The notes: generated from the sequence alone by a model not told the origin. Shown: positions 35,332 to 44,739, counted from the stretch's first letter. The stretch is 64,000 bases of DNA from CAIZQW01 sp942493055 (GCA_942493055.1 OW818680.1:1054001-1118000), one strand, 5' to 3'. A program made the numbers and translations.

Positions 35332-38300
35332 CTACTCTAGCACCAGCCTGTAGAACGTGCTCGCCTTCCCATTCTCAAAGGGGATGAAAACTTCATTGGT
35401 CGGTTCGGTTGCTTCAATGCCCGTCATACCCGCCACAGGCTCGAAGGAACCGGTCGACAGATTATCGCGCGCTTCAATCCGGTAGCGAAGGCCACTAAAA
35501 CTGTTCCAGCGGATCGTGATGCCGTCCTCCCCGATCTCCTGCACCGGGTCAGCCAAGGCGATGCGTAAATCATATTTCGAGTTTCGATCCGTCGGATCCG
35601 TATTCGTCTTGTACTCCAGCCAGTTACTCCGGCCATCGCCATCCGCATCCTCATTCGGACTCACACCCGCTCCATAGCGCACCAGAAAATAGTAACGCTC
35701 CCAGTCGTCGGCCATGCCGTCTCCATCCACATCCATGGTTGCGGAGGCATTGATGTTCTCGGCCTTCGCCGCATCCGCCACCACAAACGTTGTGGTCCCG
35801 TTGTTGCCGACCACGACACGGATGCCATCCGCACCCGCGCTGTACGCCCCCAGATCAACCCAGTACGCCCCCGTTGACTGATCCACATTCGTGGACGCGG
35901 GCATCACAGGCAAGTCATAGTAAATCCGCATCGTCGCCGTGCCGAAGCGATAGAGTTTGGTTGTTGAATAGGTGTTCTCCAATCCTGGCGCACGGACCAT
36001 CAGATTTACAGTGCCATTTAGACTGTTGGTCACGAGACTCCGTAAGGCCGCACTCTTCGGAAAAACAAAGCTCTCTCCCACCACAACATCCGCTGGAAAC
36101 GTCGGGCTGGTGATTGATGAGATGGCTGCCGCATTAAATGTCCCGCCAGGAGTTGACCAGGTTGTCGCCGCAATCCGGTTGCTCCAGGTCACCTGCGCAG
36201 GATCGAAAGACTCGGTCACTGCATGCAGCGTCAACCCCTGCTCGCCAATCCAGTCATCCGCGCTTTCAGCATCTCGTTCTGAAACGGTCAGCGTCACCTC
36301 GACCGCCTGCACAATCGCATTCGTCAGAAATCCAGGAATCTGAAACTGCAAGAGTCCGCGATGATGATTGGCACTTGCGACTCGACCCACAAGGATCTGT
36401 CCGCCTGCGTGGTTGACGGTCGGAGTGCCATTGTTGATATACACTTTTTCGGTTACAGCACAATTTGTTGCAGCGTAATCCGTAAAGACCCAGACTGGCG
36501 CATTCGTCGCCTTGTTGCTCACCTTGGTGGAGCCGATGCTGACGCGATAAGCCCCTGCCCCTGTATTGAGAGTCCAGGCTACACGCTTGCTACCCTTCCC
36601 TGCATTACCGTCGTGCAGATAATTGATGCCGTAGTAGTTGGGATCAGACGTCGAACTTGTCCAAGCACCGAAGACGACTGCATTTGTATTGTCCACAATC
36701 AAGCCATTCACTGAACTGCTCCCCCCCGGATCAACCGGATAGGCAAGCTGGCTCGTCGTCACCCAATGCCCTGTCAGACGCGCCTGCAACTCGACCACGC
36801 TATTCGTTGTCCGATAAATGTCACGCGGCAGATAACCATTTTCAATACACATCTTGGCTGCCACCCCGACAACAACCCCCATCTGTGCAATCGTATTCAT
36901 GACGCGCGGACTGCCTAAGGCGACGTGCGTTCCACTCATGTTGCGGCCGGCCATGAACAAGTTCGGCACATTCCTGGAATATAAGACACGGTATGGGAAG
37001 AAGGCCTTGCCATTTTTGACTGAATACTTTGTATAACTCGACCGATAGGAGGTGGCTGTCTCGTAATGGAGATCCATGCCCCAGTCCGTGGTCATCACGG
37101 CATCATCAAAATAGATGCCGTCCCTTAAATCCTGCTGCTTCAAGACATAGTCGCCCAGCAAGCGGCGCGATTCGCGCTTGCCCGCCACATACGCCATCCA
37201 CTGGAAATACCGACGGCCATGTCCGTCAGCGACACGCTGGTTGAAATAGTTGCCATAGATGGCCCGGAAGAGATGGTCCCGGATATGCTCCGCATCGTTG
37301 ATCGTGTGGATCGCCGCAGGGATGCCATATTCCCAGTTCCAGTCGCCACTTGTGGCTTTTGCCGTTCCGGCGACCTCCGTCGCCCACGGCAGGCTGGCTG
37401 GAAACGGAATCGTGTCCGTCGGATGCACAAGCGTTGACCAGAGCAGGGAGTTGCCCAGTGTGGTCCCAGGGACCGGACGCGCCTGCGGCTCGTTGTAGGC
37501 GCTCTGAGGCTCGCTGCCATACACATAGTCCGCACCAGCCCAATAGCCAATCCAGGCATCCCCTGTGCAGTCTGCAAACAGCGGGGCTGTCAGCCGGAGA
37601 CGCTCAGGCCCACCGACCTGCTGAATATCCACATGCGTAATCGAATGCGTCGCGTTCGTACCCACTTGATAGGCGCGGTACGGCATATAGAGCGTCAGGT
37701 TCGGCTCGTTCGTCATTACATTCAGACGGACCACGTCGCGCGCAACCGTCTTCTCATCGCCATTGGCAAACCCATCGGTCGCATCGATCTCATAGATCAA
37801 ACCATAGCGACGCTCTCCGCGTGTTCCTACGCGAATCTCCTGGCTGGCATTGCCGCCGAGCACAGGCCTGTCCTGGATGAGTGCAACGCGCACACCATTC
37901 CGGGCCGCTGAAAGCGCCGTAGCGCATCCGCCCATGCCGCCGCCCACGACCACCAGATCAAAAGACATTGTTGCAGCAGGCACGAGGCTCTCGCCCAGTG
38001 CCGCCAATCGCCAGGCCTTCAAGCTTGCATCATTCGGGGGTGGCTGACTCGACCCCTTGATGAAGGCAATCGCATCGCAGCGTCCCTCAAACCCCGTCAG
38101 GTCTTTCAAGCAAACTTCACGACTGCCGGACTGGATCCAGACCTCGCCGCCATCTTCCCACTGCCATGTCGTTGCAGCATCGCCAAAAACTTCCGGCTGG
38201 AGCGCACCCGCCACACTCAGTTGGAAACGCCCAGGCGCGGCAGCCCCTGTGTACCCGGAGACCCAGTTCTTCGTCCGGACCCAGACGCGATACGTGCCGG

Positions 38301-39201
38301 ACAACGGGAACGTTGCCAGGGTTATTGCGTCTGCGCCAGGCTGCCCATAGTTATGCGCGAGAAGGAAAAACGACCCCATCTGCTCGATAAACTGCGTGTC
38401 AACCTTCCAGCCTCCCTTGCTGTCAAAATATTCCGCTTCGAGCAGCACCGTCGCATCGCCAGGATCTTCTGCAACAGGTGTGACATCCCTAACCTGCAAC
38501 GCGGAGATGCCCATCATCACTGTTGGATGTCCCCCGCCTGCAGACTGAAGATTAAAGCGCTGACTGCTGGCTGTCGCTGTAAAGCGCATGACAATGAACT
38601 GGCCCACGCCGTTATTCACCTTGTTCACGTTGAACGCTAATGTGTCCGTAAGCGTCACGCCATTCGTCACTGTCGAGATCTGGACCAGCCGATTCGTGCC
38701 ATAGAGGCCATAACTGTCATTCGCCCAGAATTGAGCGAGATACTGACGTCCGCTGACGAATCCCTGCAAGGTCAACGAACCCTGCACAACACCGGGCGCG
38801 GCAATCGTGGAATAGGCAAGCCCATTCAGCACATTGGTGTAGCCCGCGCCAGGAACAATGCTAAACGTCCCGCCGCTTCGCACAGGATTTACGCCCTGTA
38901 CAAACCCCGCGGCTGCAACATTAGTAACCGCCCCATTGACCCAATTTGTAAAGGTCGCTGGCGTGACCGGTGTCGCCCGGAACTGGACGCCGTTGCAGGT
39001 GGTCGCCCCGCCCACGGCATACGCATAAACAAGCGAACCTTCCGTCACCACATCCGAAGGCCCTGTGACCGTTGCAGTTGCATGCGCGAAATCAGGCGTG
39101 GCCAGCAAAAACATCATCATATAGGGCAACGCAGCAGGCCTTAAGCTTGCCCTGCCCCATTCACGCATTGCCTTTTGACATTCTTTCGTGCAAAATCGCA
39201 T
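35332..39201 (-). CDS. Secreted FAD-dependent oxidoreductase, xanthan-lyase-like multidomain
   Basis: A 1289-residue protein. Signal peptide to about residue 42; the shared N-terminal module (GSLVYAYAVGG, NGVQF, to GISALQVRDVTP) at about 50-245; a carbohydrate-binding-like domain (AEYFDSKGGW) at about 255-395; an FAD-dependent oxidoreductase of the FAD_oxidored type (about 410-830) with FDLVVVGGGMGGCATALSAA, NASQEIRVGTRGE, ADCTGDAWIGYWAGA and LFMAGRNMSGTHVALGSPRV; a golvesin/xanthan-lyase-like domain (IVDNTNAVVFGAW) near 865-960; a DNRLRE-like domain (to about 1130); a DVDGDGMADDWE calcium-type motif; and a C-terminal fibronectin-like part. It lacks the terminal tail motif of its neighbours. 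It follows the 39229-41403 gene by 27 bp and shares its promoter. Confidence 0.85.
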   Translation of the reverse strand: MRFCTKECQKAMREWGRASLRPAALPYMMMFLLATPDFAHATATVTGPSDVVTEGSLVYAYAVGGATTCNGVQFRATPVTPATFTNWVNGAVTNVAAAGFVQGVNPVRSGGTFSIVPGAGYTNVLNGLAYSTIAAPGVVQGSLTLQGFVSGRQYLAQFWANDSYGLYGTNRLVQISTVTNGVTLTDTLAFNVNKVNNGVGQFIVMRFTATASSQRFNLQSAGGGHPTVMMGISALQVRDVTPVAEDPGDATVLLEAEYFDSKGGWKVDTQFIEQMGSFFLLAHNYGQPGADAITLATFPLSGTYRVWVRTKNWVSGYTGAAAPGRFQLSVAGALQPEVFGDAATTWQWEDGGEVWIQSGSREVCLKDLTGFEGRCDAIAFIKGSSQPPPNDASLKAWRLAALGESLVPAATMSFDLVVVGGGMGGCATALSAARNGVRVALIQDRPVLGGNASQEIRVGTRGERRYGLIYEIDATDGFANGDEKTVARDVVRLNVMTNEPNLTLYMPYRAYQVGTNATHSITHVDIQQVGGPERLRLTAPLFADCTGDAWIGYWAGADYVYGSEPQSAYNEPQARPVPGTTLGNSLLWSTLVHPTDTIPFPASLPWATEVAGTAKATSGDWNWEYGIPAAIHTINDAEHIRDHLFRAIYGNYFNQRVADGHGRRYFQWMAYVAGKRESRRLLGDYVLKQQDLRDGIYFDDAVMTTDWGMDLHYETATSYRSSYTKYSVKNGKAFFPYRVLYSRNVPNLFMAGRNMSGTHVALGSPRVMNTIAQMGVVVGVAAKMCIENGYLPRDIYRTTNSVVELQARLTGHWVTTSQLAYPVDPGGSSSVNGLIVDNTNAVVFGAWTSSTSDPNYYGINYLHDGNAGKGSKRVAWTLNTGAGAYRVSIGSTKVSNKATNAPVWVFTDYAATNCAVTEKVYINNGTPTVNHAGGQILVGRVASANHHRGLLQFQIPGFLTNAIVQAVEVTLTVSERDAESADDWIGEQGLTLHAVTESFDPAQVTWSNRIAATTWSTPGGTFNAAAISSITSPTFPADVVVGESFVFPKSAALRSLVTNSLNGTVNLMVRAPGLENTYSTTKLYRFGTATMRIYYDLPVMPASTNVDQSTGAYWVDLGAYSAGADGIRVVVGNNGTTTFVVADAAKAENINASATMDVDGDGMADDWERYYFLVRYGAGVSPNEDADGDGRSNWLEYKTNTDPTDRNSKYDLRIALADPVQEIGEDGITIRWNSFSGLRYRIEARDNLSTGSFEPVAGMTGIEATEPTNEVFIPFENGKASTFYRLVLE

Positions 39202-39228
39202 CTCTTCGGTTTCTTTCCTTGTTTCACC

Positions 39229-41403
39229 TCAATACATGAAGCTAATAATCGTCCCCTTACGATAAAGAAGGAGCGACTGACTGTCGGCTGAAAGCTTCAC
39301 GCTGTAACCAGACGGAACATACGCGGGAAGATTACTGATGGTCCCTGCCAAGGTTGCCAAAATGGTGTAAGGCTGTCCATATCTGAAGTTTCCTGTATTG
39401 ATCAGAGCAAGATTCATATTCGCCACATCTGCATCTCCTGTCACCGTCAATGCAGCCCCCGTGGGAATTTCAGACGGAAGTGGCATTTCCAGCACACCAG
39501 CCGTCGCAAACGACAAGGTTTTTCCTGTCCCGAGATTGATGGCACCGCCAGTTGCAATCAGCTTTTTCTGAATCGTATAGCCGGCCTTCGCTGTCACGTC
39601 AAGCGTCGCATTCGTGTAAACTTGAATACTCACGGATTGCGCAATATCACCGCCCGCACTGAGCGCAAGTGTCCCCGCCGCAATCGTGGTCGAGCCTGTA
39701 TAGGTGTTGTTCATGCCCAGCGTTAACTTTGCCGAACCTTTCTTCACGACTGACAAGTTGCCAGCCACCAACAACGCGGAAGCGTTTTGATCGGCAGATG
39801 TGTTAACAATGAGTTCAGATGCCGCACTGTTACTATTGGTGATGTTAGATCCGCTGACGGTTCCTGTAAAGCTCTGAACCTCCTGATTGAAGCCATTGAG
39901 ATCGAAAGAAGGATTCGTGACGCCTGTCGTGAAAGCCCATTTACTTGTAACCGGGACCGCATTTGTGCAACCGATGCGCAAGGGTGTGTAGATCGAGGTA
40001 TCTCCAGCGTAATCGTTGCCAACATTTGACAATAACACTGTCCCAACCGTTCCTCCAGTATTTCCGGAACGAATCGTCAGCGTGGTTCCTGTCACTTTTC
40101 CGGATATTTTCAGCGTCCCGTTGATCCCTGCGCCCAAACGTGTTCCTGTCACCGTTGTGATCTGTCCACTCCATTCAGCTACCCCATTTGCCACACCCTG
40201 TATCGGACCAAAATAGTTGCCGCCATCACCAGCAATTGTCGCAGTTGCCTGTCCGAGAGCCCCGTTGCCAAGCACAATTCTCGACCCCGTCTTGACATCA
40301 ACCGCACCTGAAAGCCCGCTTGAGAATGCCAAGGCTGTTTGTTGCCCTGCTGTACCAGAACCGATCGTCAATGTTCTCCCCGCGTCAATTAAAACATTGT
40401 TCATCACGGTCAACGTTGTGGTACCTGCGCTGGCCGCCCGTTTGATCGTTGTATTCGAAGCAACATTGAGATCCCCTGCCCAGACGTCTGATGTTATTGT
40501 CGCCGTCGCATTATTTGTGAAATAAGCCCTTACGGTCGAACCAATCGCTGAACTCCAGACTGTTTCCGTATCTCCAGCAGGATCCCAATTCAGCCCCGTC
40601 GTATCCCAGCTTCCAGTGTTTGTCGTCCAGTACATCTGGGTAATATCTCTCACTTGAATCGCGCTAAAGCAGGAGAAATTACTTAAGGCCCCGGCTGCTT
40701 CCAACACCAAGGTCATGGTGGTACTTTCCGCAGTGGCTTTAAAGGTGGCAACCTGCCCTTCCCCCTTATTAACGTTTCCATTGTTTACATCAAGCTGAAA
40801 GGAGTTTGTACTCGAGCCGACACTCAGGGAATACTTGACTTGGCGATCGCCAGTCCCATATCCATCCGAAGCCCAGATTTGCACCAGATAAGTATGTCCT
40901 GCCGTCATATTTTTCAGCGTACTCGTGTACGAAAACGGCGTGACATTGACATAGTAAACATCGCGCAGGGCTGTCCGATAATTGCCCGTAATGGCTGCAA
41001 CAGGCTCGTACGCCCCCGTTCGCGCTGCACGCGTCACATTCGGAGAAAAGTCAATATCCGGTGATAAGGTACTGGTTGCAGCAGCATTGGCGATCAACGT
41101 GGTTTTAAATGTTACCGCCTTGCCCTCTTTGCCATTCACGTCAATGGGGTTGCCGTATGCGACATTATATCCGGCCGAATAAGCATATTTCAAAATACCA
41201 ACGGTTTCAACCTGCGTCGACCCATCACCCGTAACCCAAACCGGGCTTGAATAGATCTCAACAGGTGCTGCAGCCGCAGAGACAATGATCCCGCATGCAA
41301 CAAAAACCGCCACGTGCAAGGACTGCACGCGTGTCTGACTATACAGTTTTTTCACCCAAAAACCGAGAACATGAATAGGTGTAACGTGACGAACTGCTTT
41401 CAT
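39229..41403 (-). CDS. Secreted PATR protein with shared N-terminal module
   Basis: A 724-residue protein; AAGGAG lies 7 nt upstream of the ATG at 41403. Hydrophobic signal region at about residues 29-46 (HVAVFVACGIIVSAAAAP). The shared module runs from GILKYAYSAGY to CFSAIQVRDITQ (about 65-260), closest in wording to the 22418-26398 protein (VEIYSSPVWVTGDGSTQ). It is followed by the MYWTTNTGSWDTTGLNWDPA segment and PATR repeats (AKLTLGMNNTYTGSTTIAAG), with no Ig or YDG domains. It ends LYRKGTIISFMY. It is the shortest member and first gene of a two-gene unit with the FAD-dependent protein, suggesting both act on the same surface target. Driven by module D. Confidence 0.8.
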   Translation of the reverse strand: MKAVRHVTPIHVLGFWVKKLYSQTRVQSLHVAVFVACGIIVSAAAAPVEIYSSPVWVTGDGSTQVETVGILKYAYSAGYNVAYGNPIDVNGKEGKAVTFKTTLIANAAATSTLSPDIDFSPNVTRAARTGAYEPVAAITGNYRTALRDVYYVNVTPFSYTSTLKNMTAGHTYLVQIWASDGYGTGDRQVKYSLSVGSSTNSFQLDVNNGNVNKGEGQVATFKATAESTTMTLVLEAAGALSNFSCFSAIQVRDITQMYWTTNTGSWDTTGLNWDPAGDTETVWSSAIGSTVRAYFTNNATATITSDVWAGDLNVASNTTIKRAASAGTTTLTVMNNVLIDAGRTLTIGSGTAGQQTALAFSSGLSGAVDVKTGSRIVLGNGALGQATATIAGDGGNYFGPIQGVANGVAEWSGQITTVTGTRLGAGINGTLKISGKVTGTTLTIRSGNTGGTVGTVLLSNVGNDYAGDTSIYTPLRIGCTNAVPVTSKWAFTTGVTNPSFDLNGFNQEVQSFTGTVSGSNITNSNSAASELIVNTSADQNASALLVAGNLSVVKKGSAKLTLGMNNTYTGSTTIAAGTLALSAGGDIAQSVSIQVYTNATLDVTAKAGYTIQKKLIATGGAINLGTGKTLSFATAGVLEMPLPSEIPTGAALTVTGDADVANMNLALINTGNFRYGQPYTILATLAGTISNLPAYVPSGYSVKLSADSQSLLLYRKGTIISFMY

Positions 41404-41467
41404 AAACGACTCCTTTTGACCTCTTTACTGAACACACGACCACGTCTATTGCTTTACAGACATCTCT

Positions 41468-41532
41468 ATAATAGCATAATCCGAAGAGAAAAACCTTCGT
41501 CTTTGCGTATATTTGATGCGCATTTACGAAGG
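41468..41532 (-). promoter_or_regulatory. Palindrome-promoter module D
   Basis: Palindrome 41494-41532, left arm CCTTCGTCTTTGCG, right arm GCGCATTTACGAAGG. On the minus strand a candidate -10 TATTAT (41473-41468) lies 20 nt after it. The edge is 91 bp from the start at 41403. Confidence 0.75.
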
Positions 41533-41539
41533 TTTATTG

Positions 41540-41729
41540 GGGGCTTGAGGACGCCAAGACCCGAAGACGCCAAGACGCAAAAGAGAGACGCAAAGACAGA
41601 GAAAACTCTTTACTGAATCAACGAATTAAACGAATTGACGAATTGGAGAGAACATCGAACATTCAACATCGAACATCGAACGCCCAACCTGAACCCCGAA
41701 CCCTGAACCCTGCCCCCTAACACCTGAAG
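41540..41729. repeat. Short-period repeats upstream of module D
   Basis: No gene. The region holds 9-bp units (AAGACGCCA) at about 41550-41600, AACGAATT-type units at about 41617-41645, then AACATCGAAC-type units and CTGAACCCTGAACCCTGCCCC to about 41718. The last block recurs at about 59008-59068. Confidence 0.65.
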
Positions 41730-42575
41730 TTACAGGCACGCGTTTCGGATGTACGGTATCCCTTTCCGAGCCACATCGAGCGGGTCAGCAAACATATCGC
41801 GCCAGATTTTCGTGGCAGCGGCAAGACCGGGCAAGGCGCGTCCGAAGGACTCCAGCACAAGCCAGCCGTCGTAGCCAATGTCATGGAGGGCGCTGAACAC
41901 CTCTGGCCATGGGATATGATCCTCGCCGGGAATCCCGCGGTCGTTCGCACTGCAATGCACATGGCGGATGACACCCCTGCCATGCTCGCGAATGGCGCCA
42001 GCCATGTCCTTCTCCTCTATATTTGCATGGAAGGTGTCAAACAGGACACCCACAACCGGATGGTTCACCCGACGTGCAAACGCTTCTCCGTCTTTGAGCG
42101 TGTTCAGCAGATAACACTCGAACCGGTTGAGCGGCTCTACAGCGAGAACAATACCCGCCGACTGCGCTCGGCCTGCCACATGCAGGAGGGCCTCTGCAGC
42201 ACGCGCGAGTTCGATCTCCGTGGGGCCGTTTCCTGTGAACTGGCCGATCGTCTGAAACATCGGACCGCAGATCACCGTTGATCCCATGGCATGGGCGCAG
42301 TCGATGAGCCAGTTCAGATGGTCAACAGCACCCTGGCGCTGCCGGGGGTCGTCACTGACAGGATTCTGCTCTGGCGTCACGAACGCCATGGAGGAGGTCC
42401 GCTCCAAGCCAAGATCATCAAGCATCTTCCCCAGCACCACATAGTCCGAGACGTTCCCCTCCATTGTAGGAATCTCGACGCCCTCCGCCCCCGCCGCTTT
42501 CATGGCCTTCAATAGCTGTGCTTGTTCTTTTGTGATGCTTGTCGCATATAAGAGTAGATTGATGCCAATTTTCAT
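41730..42575 (-). CDS. D-tagatose/D-psicose 3-epimerase-like TIM-barrel protein
   Basis: A 281-residue cytoplasmic protein, with no signal peptide. It matches the ketose 3-epimerase (DTE) family: AGIVLAVEPLNRFECYLLNT near residues 140-160 gives the metal-binding Glu, GVLFDTFHANIEEKD near 176-190 the Asp and His, HVHCSANDRG near 205-214, and GWLVLESFG near 235-243 the second Glu. All usual metal ligands appear to be present, so it is probably active on a free ketose or a related sugar acid. It is the last gene of the TetR-led run; its ATG directly follows the TAG of the preceding gene. Confidence 0.85.
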   Translation of the reverse strand: MKIGINLLLYATSITKEQAQLLKAMKAAGAEGVEIPTMEGNVSDYVVLGKMLDDLGLERTSSMAFVTPEQNPVSDDPRQRQGAVDHLNWLIDCAHAMGSTVICGPMFQTIGQFTGNGPTEIELARAAEALLHVAGRAQSAGIVLAVEPLNRFECYLLNTLKDGEAFARRVNHPVVGVLFDTFHANIEEKDMAGAIREHGRGVIRHVHCSANDRGIPGEDHIPWPEVFSALHDIGYDGWLVLESFGRALPGLAAATKIWRDMFADPLDVARKGIPYIRNACL

Positions 42576-43451
42576 CTATTGCCTGCCTTTCCCCTTCTGA
42601 TAATGCTGATATAAAGAGAGAACCTCTTGTTCTGAAAAGCGGCCAATCACGAGCCGAGCATGGGCAGTCACTGACTCACCACGTTTGAGGTCACGGCCGA
42701 AAAGAGAAAGATACAGCGAACGATGACCGTCTTCCCCATAAGGCATGAGCGTGGCGAAACAATCATTGCGCACGGACATGATGATTGCTGTCAGTCCGCT
42801 GGCTGGATCTTTGCGCATCACCAGCGGTTCGCCATAATATGCAATACGTTTGAAGTTGACTGGGTGGGGCGGTTTCTCCCATCGTCCATCCCGCAACAAT
42901 CTGTCCGATGCTTCATCGCGCGGAAAGCAGACCCAATCGCCCTCGTTCTTGGTGATTTGGACAAAGCCTTCTGGCCCATAGCCGTACGTGAGCGGGAACC
43001 CATTGAAATAAGAGCCCAGAAATGACTCGAACTTCTTGAGGTCGCATTGCGCAGTCACAGTCGTCGCGACATCCAGCATGTTGGACGCCGCCCAGGTATA
43101 GACCGCTTTCAGGGCAAACGGATGTTGTTCATCCGGAGTCCACTGGATTTCCACACGTCCGTCTGGCAATGCCTTCGCGACACACTCCCAGTTGTAAGCA
43201 TCCGGCAGAAAGCGCTGATTCTCAGCAAAGAGACGGTAATGCGTTAACAGTCCATTCTTTCCAGCAAGTTGCGTCCCCGTTGAGCACTCCGTCATCGGCT
43301 GGATGGCTTTCGGAAAACCTTTTGTTTGGAGTGTGCCACGGAACGCGCCCGTGTCAAAGGCGAACGCACCGTCCTTCGGCATAAACCGAAGGTCTTCTGC
43401 GAACAGTGTCAGTCCGAACATCAGCGCTAGCGACAACGAAAGAGATTTCAT
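42576..43451 (-). CDS. Secreted protein of unknown function in sugar operon
   Basis: A 291-residue protein with a clear signal peptide (residues 1-18, MKSLSLSLALMFGLTLFA). The mature part is rich in beta-strands and aromatic residues (YTWAASNMLDVATTVTAQ, YFNGFPLTYGYGPEGF, SLYLSLFGRDLKRGE), suggesting a galactose-mutarotase-like beta-sandwich, but no catalytic motif can be named and I do not recognise the family. It lies 13 bp after a Gfo/Idh gene and directly abuts the epimerase gene, so it is almost certainly part of the same sugar pathway, acting outside the cytoplasm, perhaps on the substrate of the exported oxidoreductase. Confidence 0.6.
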   Translation of the reverse strand: MKSLSLSLALMFGLTLFAEDLRFMPKDGAFAFDTGAFRGTLQTKGFPKAIQPMTECSTGTQLAGKNGLLTHYRLFAENQRFLPDAYNWECVAKALPDGRVEIQWTPDEQHPFALKAVYTWAASNMLDVATTVTAQCDLKKFESFLGSYFNGFPLTYGYGPEGFVQITKNEGDWVCFPRDEASDRLLRDGRWEKPPHPVNFKRIAYYGEPLVMRKDPASGLTAIIMSVRNDCFATLMPYGEDGHRSLYLSLFGRDLKRGESVTAHARLVIGRFSEQEVLSLYQHYQKGKGRQ

Positions 43452-43464
43452 AAGTTTCCACCTC

Positions 43465-44712
43465 TCAGACCGTTAATCCCTTCACGTCAACCATCAACTT
43501 CTTGTTTTCCTTAATCAGTTCATCCAGGGTCAACCGACACCCGCGGGCAGAGGCCTCGCGTCCAAGAATGCAGGTCAGATGGCCGAGAATAGCCCGTGGC
43601 ACAGTCTCGTTTCCAAACTTCTTCTCCACGATATTCGTGTAGAACTGGGCAACATTCGCAGCGGCTCCTTCGTTGTAGATGCCTTTGCTGACCTCCGCGA
43701 CATGATGCTTATCCCCTCCACGGACAAACACCTTCCCTGAGGCATAAGAAATATAGGCACTGGCCTTATCACCGTAGAAGCTGGAGGTGAGATCGGTATA
43801 GCCCGCGTTATTGTTCATGGATTGTGTGATATGCATCCACGTCGCGCCATCGTCAAACTCGAAAATCGTCTGACTTGTGTCTACGCGATCCCCGTGTGGA
43901 TTGGGACGTACAATGCGGGATTTCCCATAAGCAGCAACCGGCGCCTTGCCTAAGGCAGCCATGACACCGTCGATGATGTGTATGTCGTAAGAGACAATCG
44001 TGTCTCCACTCAGCGCGATATCCGACAGCCAGACCACATGACGGAAACGGCTGGAGATGTCCTTGCCCTTTTCCGGGTCATTCCATGCCCCTGTTTTCCC
44101 CGTGGAACTCATGTGCGCCAACTTCCCTAAACCGCCTTCTTTGATACGCTTGATGATTTCCGCATTTGCAGGATCAAGAGGAAGCTGATAATCCACCAGC
44201 ACGCAGAGGTTCTTCTGAGTCGCCTCAACAGCCTTTTTGCCCACCAGCAGCGTGCCAGGCACATCGACCGCTATCGGTTTTGCCATATAGACATGAATAC
44301 CCGCATCAACAGCATCCGAAACCTGTTCAGGATAAAAGTATGGAATATCCAAGACGCACATCGCTTCAATGGCGCCACTTTCAATCATGCGCTTATAGCC
44401 TTTAAGTCCTGAGAATCGGCGGTTTTCAGGCACAGCATATTTTTCGCCCATCGCCTTGACCACGTCTGGGAAGTAGTCACAAACAGCAGCAATCTCATAC
44501 CCCCCGTGCTTTTTCATGAAATCACCAATGAGGTTCCCTCGATGTCCGCCGCCTATGATACCGATTTTGATTTTGCGCTCATACGCTTTCGGCTCCGCCG
44601 CAGGCTTAACGTCCTGCGCGTGCGCCATACCCTGCGTAAATACAGTTCCGACCGTCGTTGCTGCAAGCGTCCCCCCTAAAAAGTGACGCCGACTCGTGTT
44701 CACCTGTTTCAT
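43465..44712 (-). CDS. Tat-exported Gfo/Idh/MocA-family oxidoreductase
   Basis: A 415-residue protein with a Tat signal (TSRRHFLGGTLAATTVG, cut near AHAQ). The Rossmann fold starts at IKIGIIGGGHRGNLIGDF (about 48-65). The family EKP motif is changed to AKP in HVYMAKPIAVDV, so the usual glutamate is missing. The C-terminal substrate domain has SYDIHIIDGVMAALG and ends LMVDVKGLTV. The substrate is unknown. It sits between a TIM-barrel gene (27-bp gap) and the secreted unknown protein, within the TetR-led run. Confidence 0.85.
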   Translation of the reverse strand: MKQVNTSRRHFLGGTLAATTVGTVFTQGMAHAQDVKPAAEPKAYERKIKIGIIGGGHRGNLIGDFMKKHGGYEIAAVCDYFPDVVKAMGEKYAVPENRRFSGLKGYKRMIESGAIEAMCVLDIPYFYPEQVSDAVDAGIHVYMAKPIAVDVPGTLLVGKKAVEATQKNLCVLVDYQLPLDPANAEIIKRIKEGGLGKLAHMSSTGKTGAWNDPEKGKDISSRFRHVVWLSDIALSGDTIVSYDIHIIDGVMAALGKAPVAAYGKSRIVRPNPHGDRVDTSQTIFEFDDGATWMHITQSMNNNAGYTDLTSSFYGDKASAYISYASGKVFVRGGDKHHVAEVSKGIYNEGAAANVAQFYTNIVEKKFGNETVPRAILGHLTCILGREASARGCRLTLDELIKENKKLMVDVKGLTV

Positions 44713-44739
44713 CTGCCCCCCCTATTTGTTTTGAGACGC

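Noticed and set aside
26480..41532. The four palindromes as simple transcription terminators
   Set aside because: T-rich DNA follows some of them, and a dual role is possible at 30665-30703, but the constant distance to a -10 box and to the start codon of the downstream gene is not explained by termination, and two gene ends already have separate GC-rich terminators.
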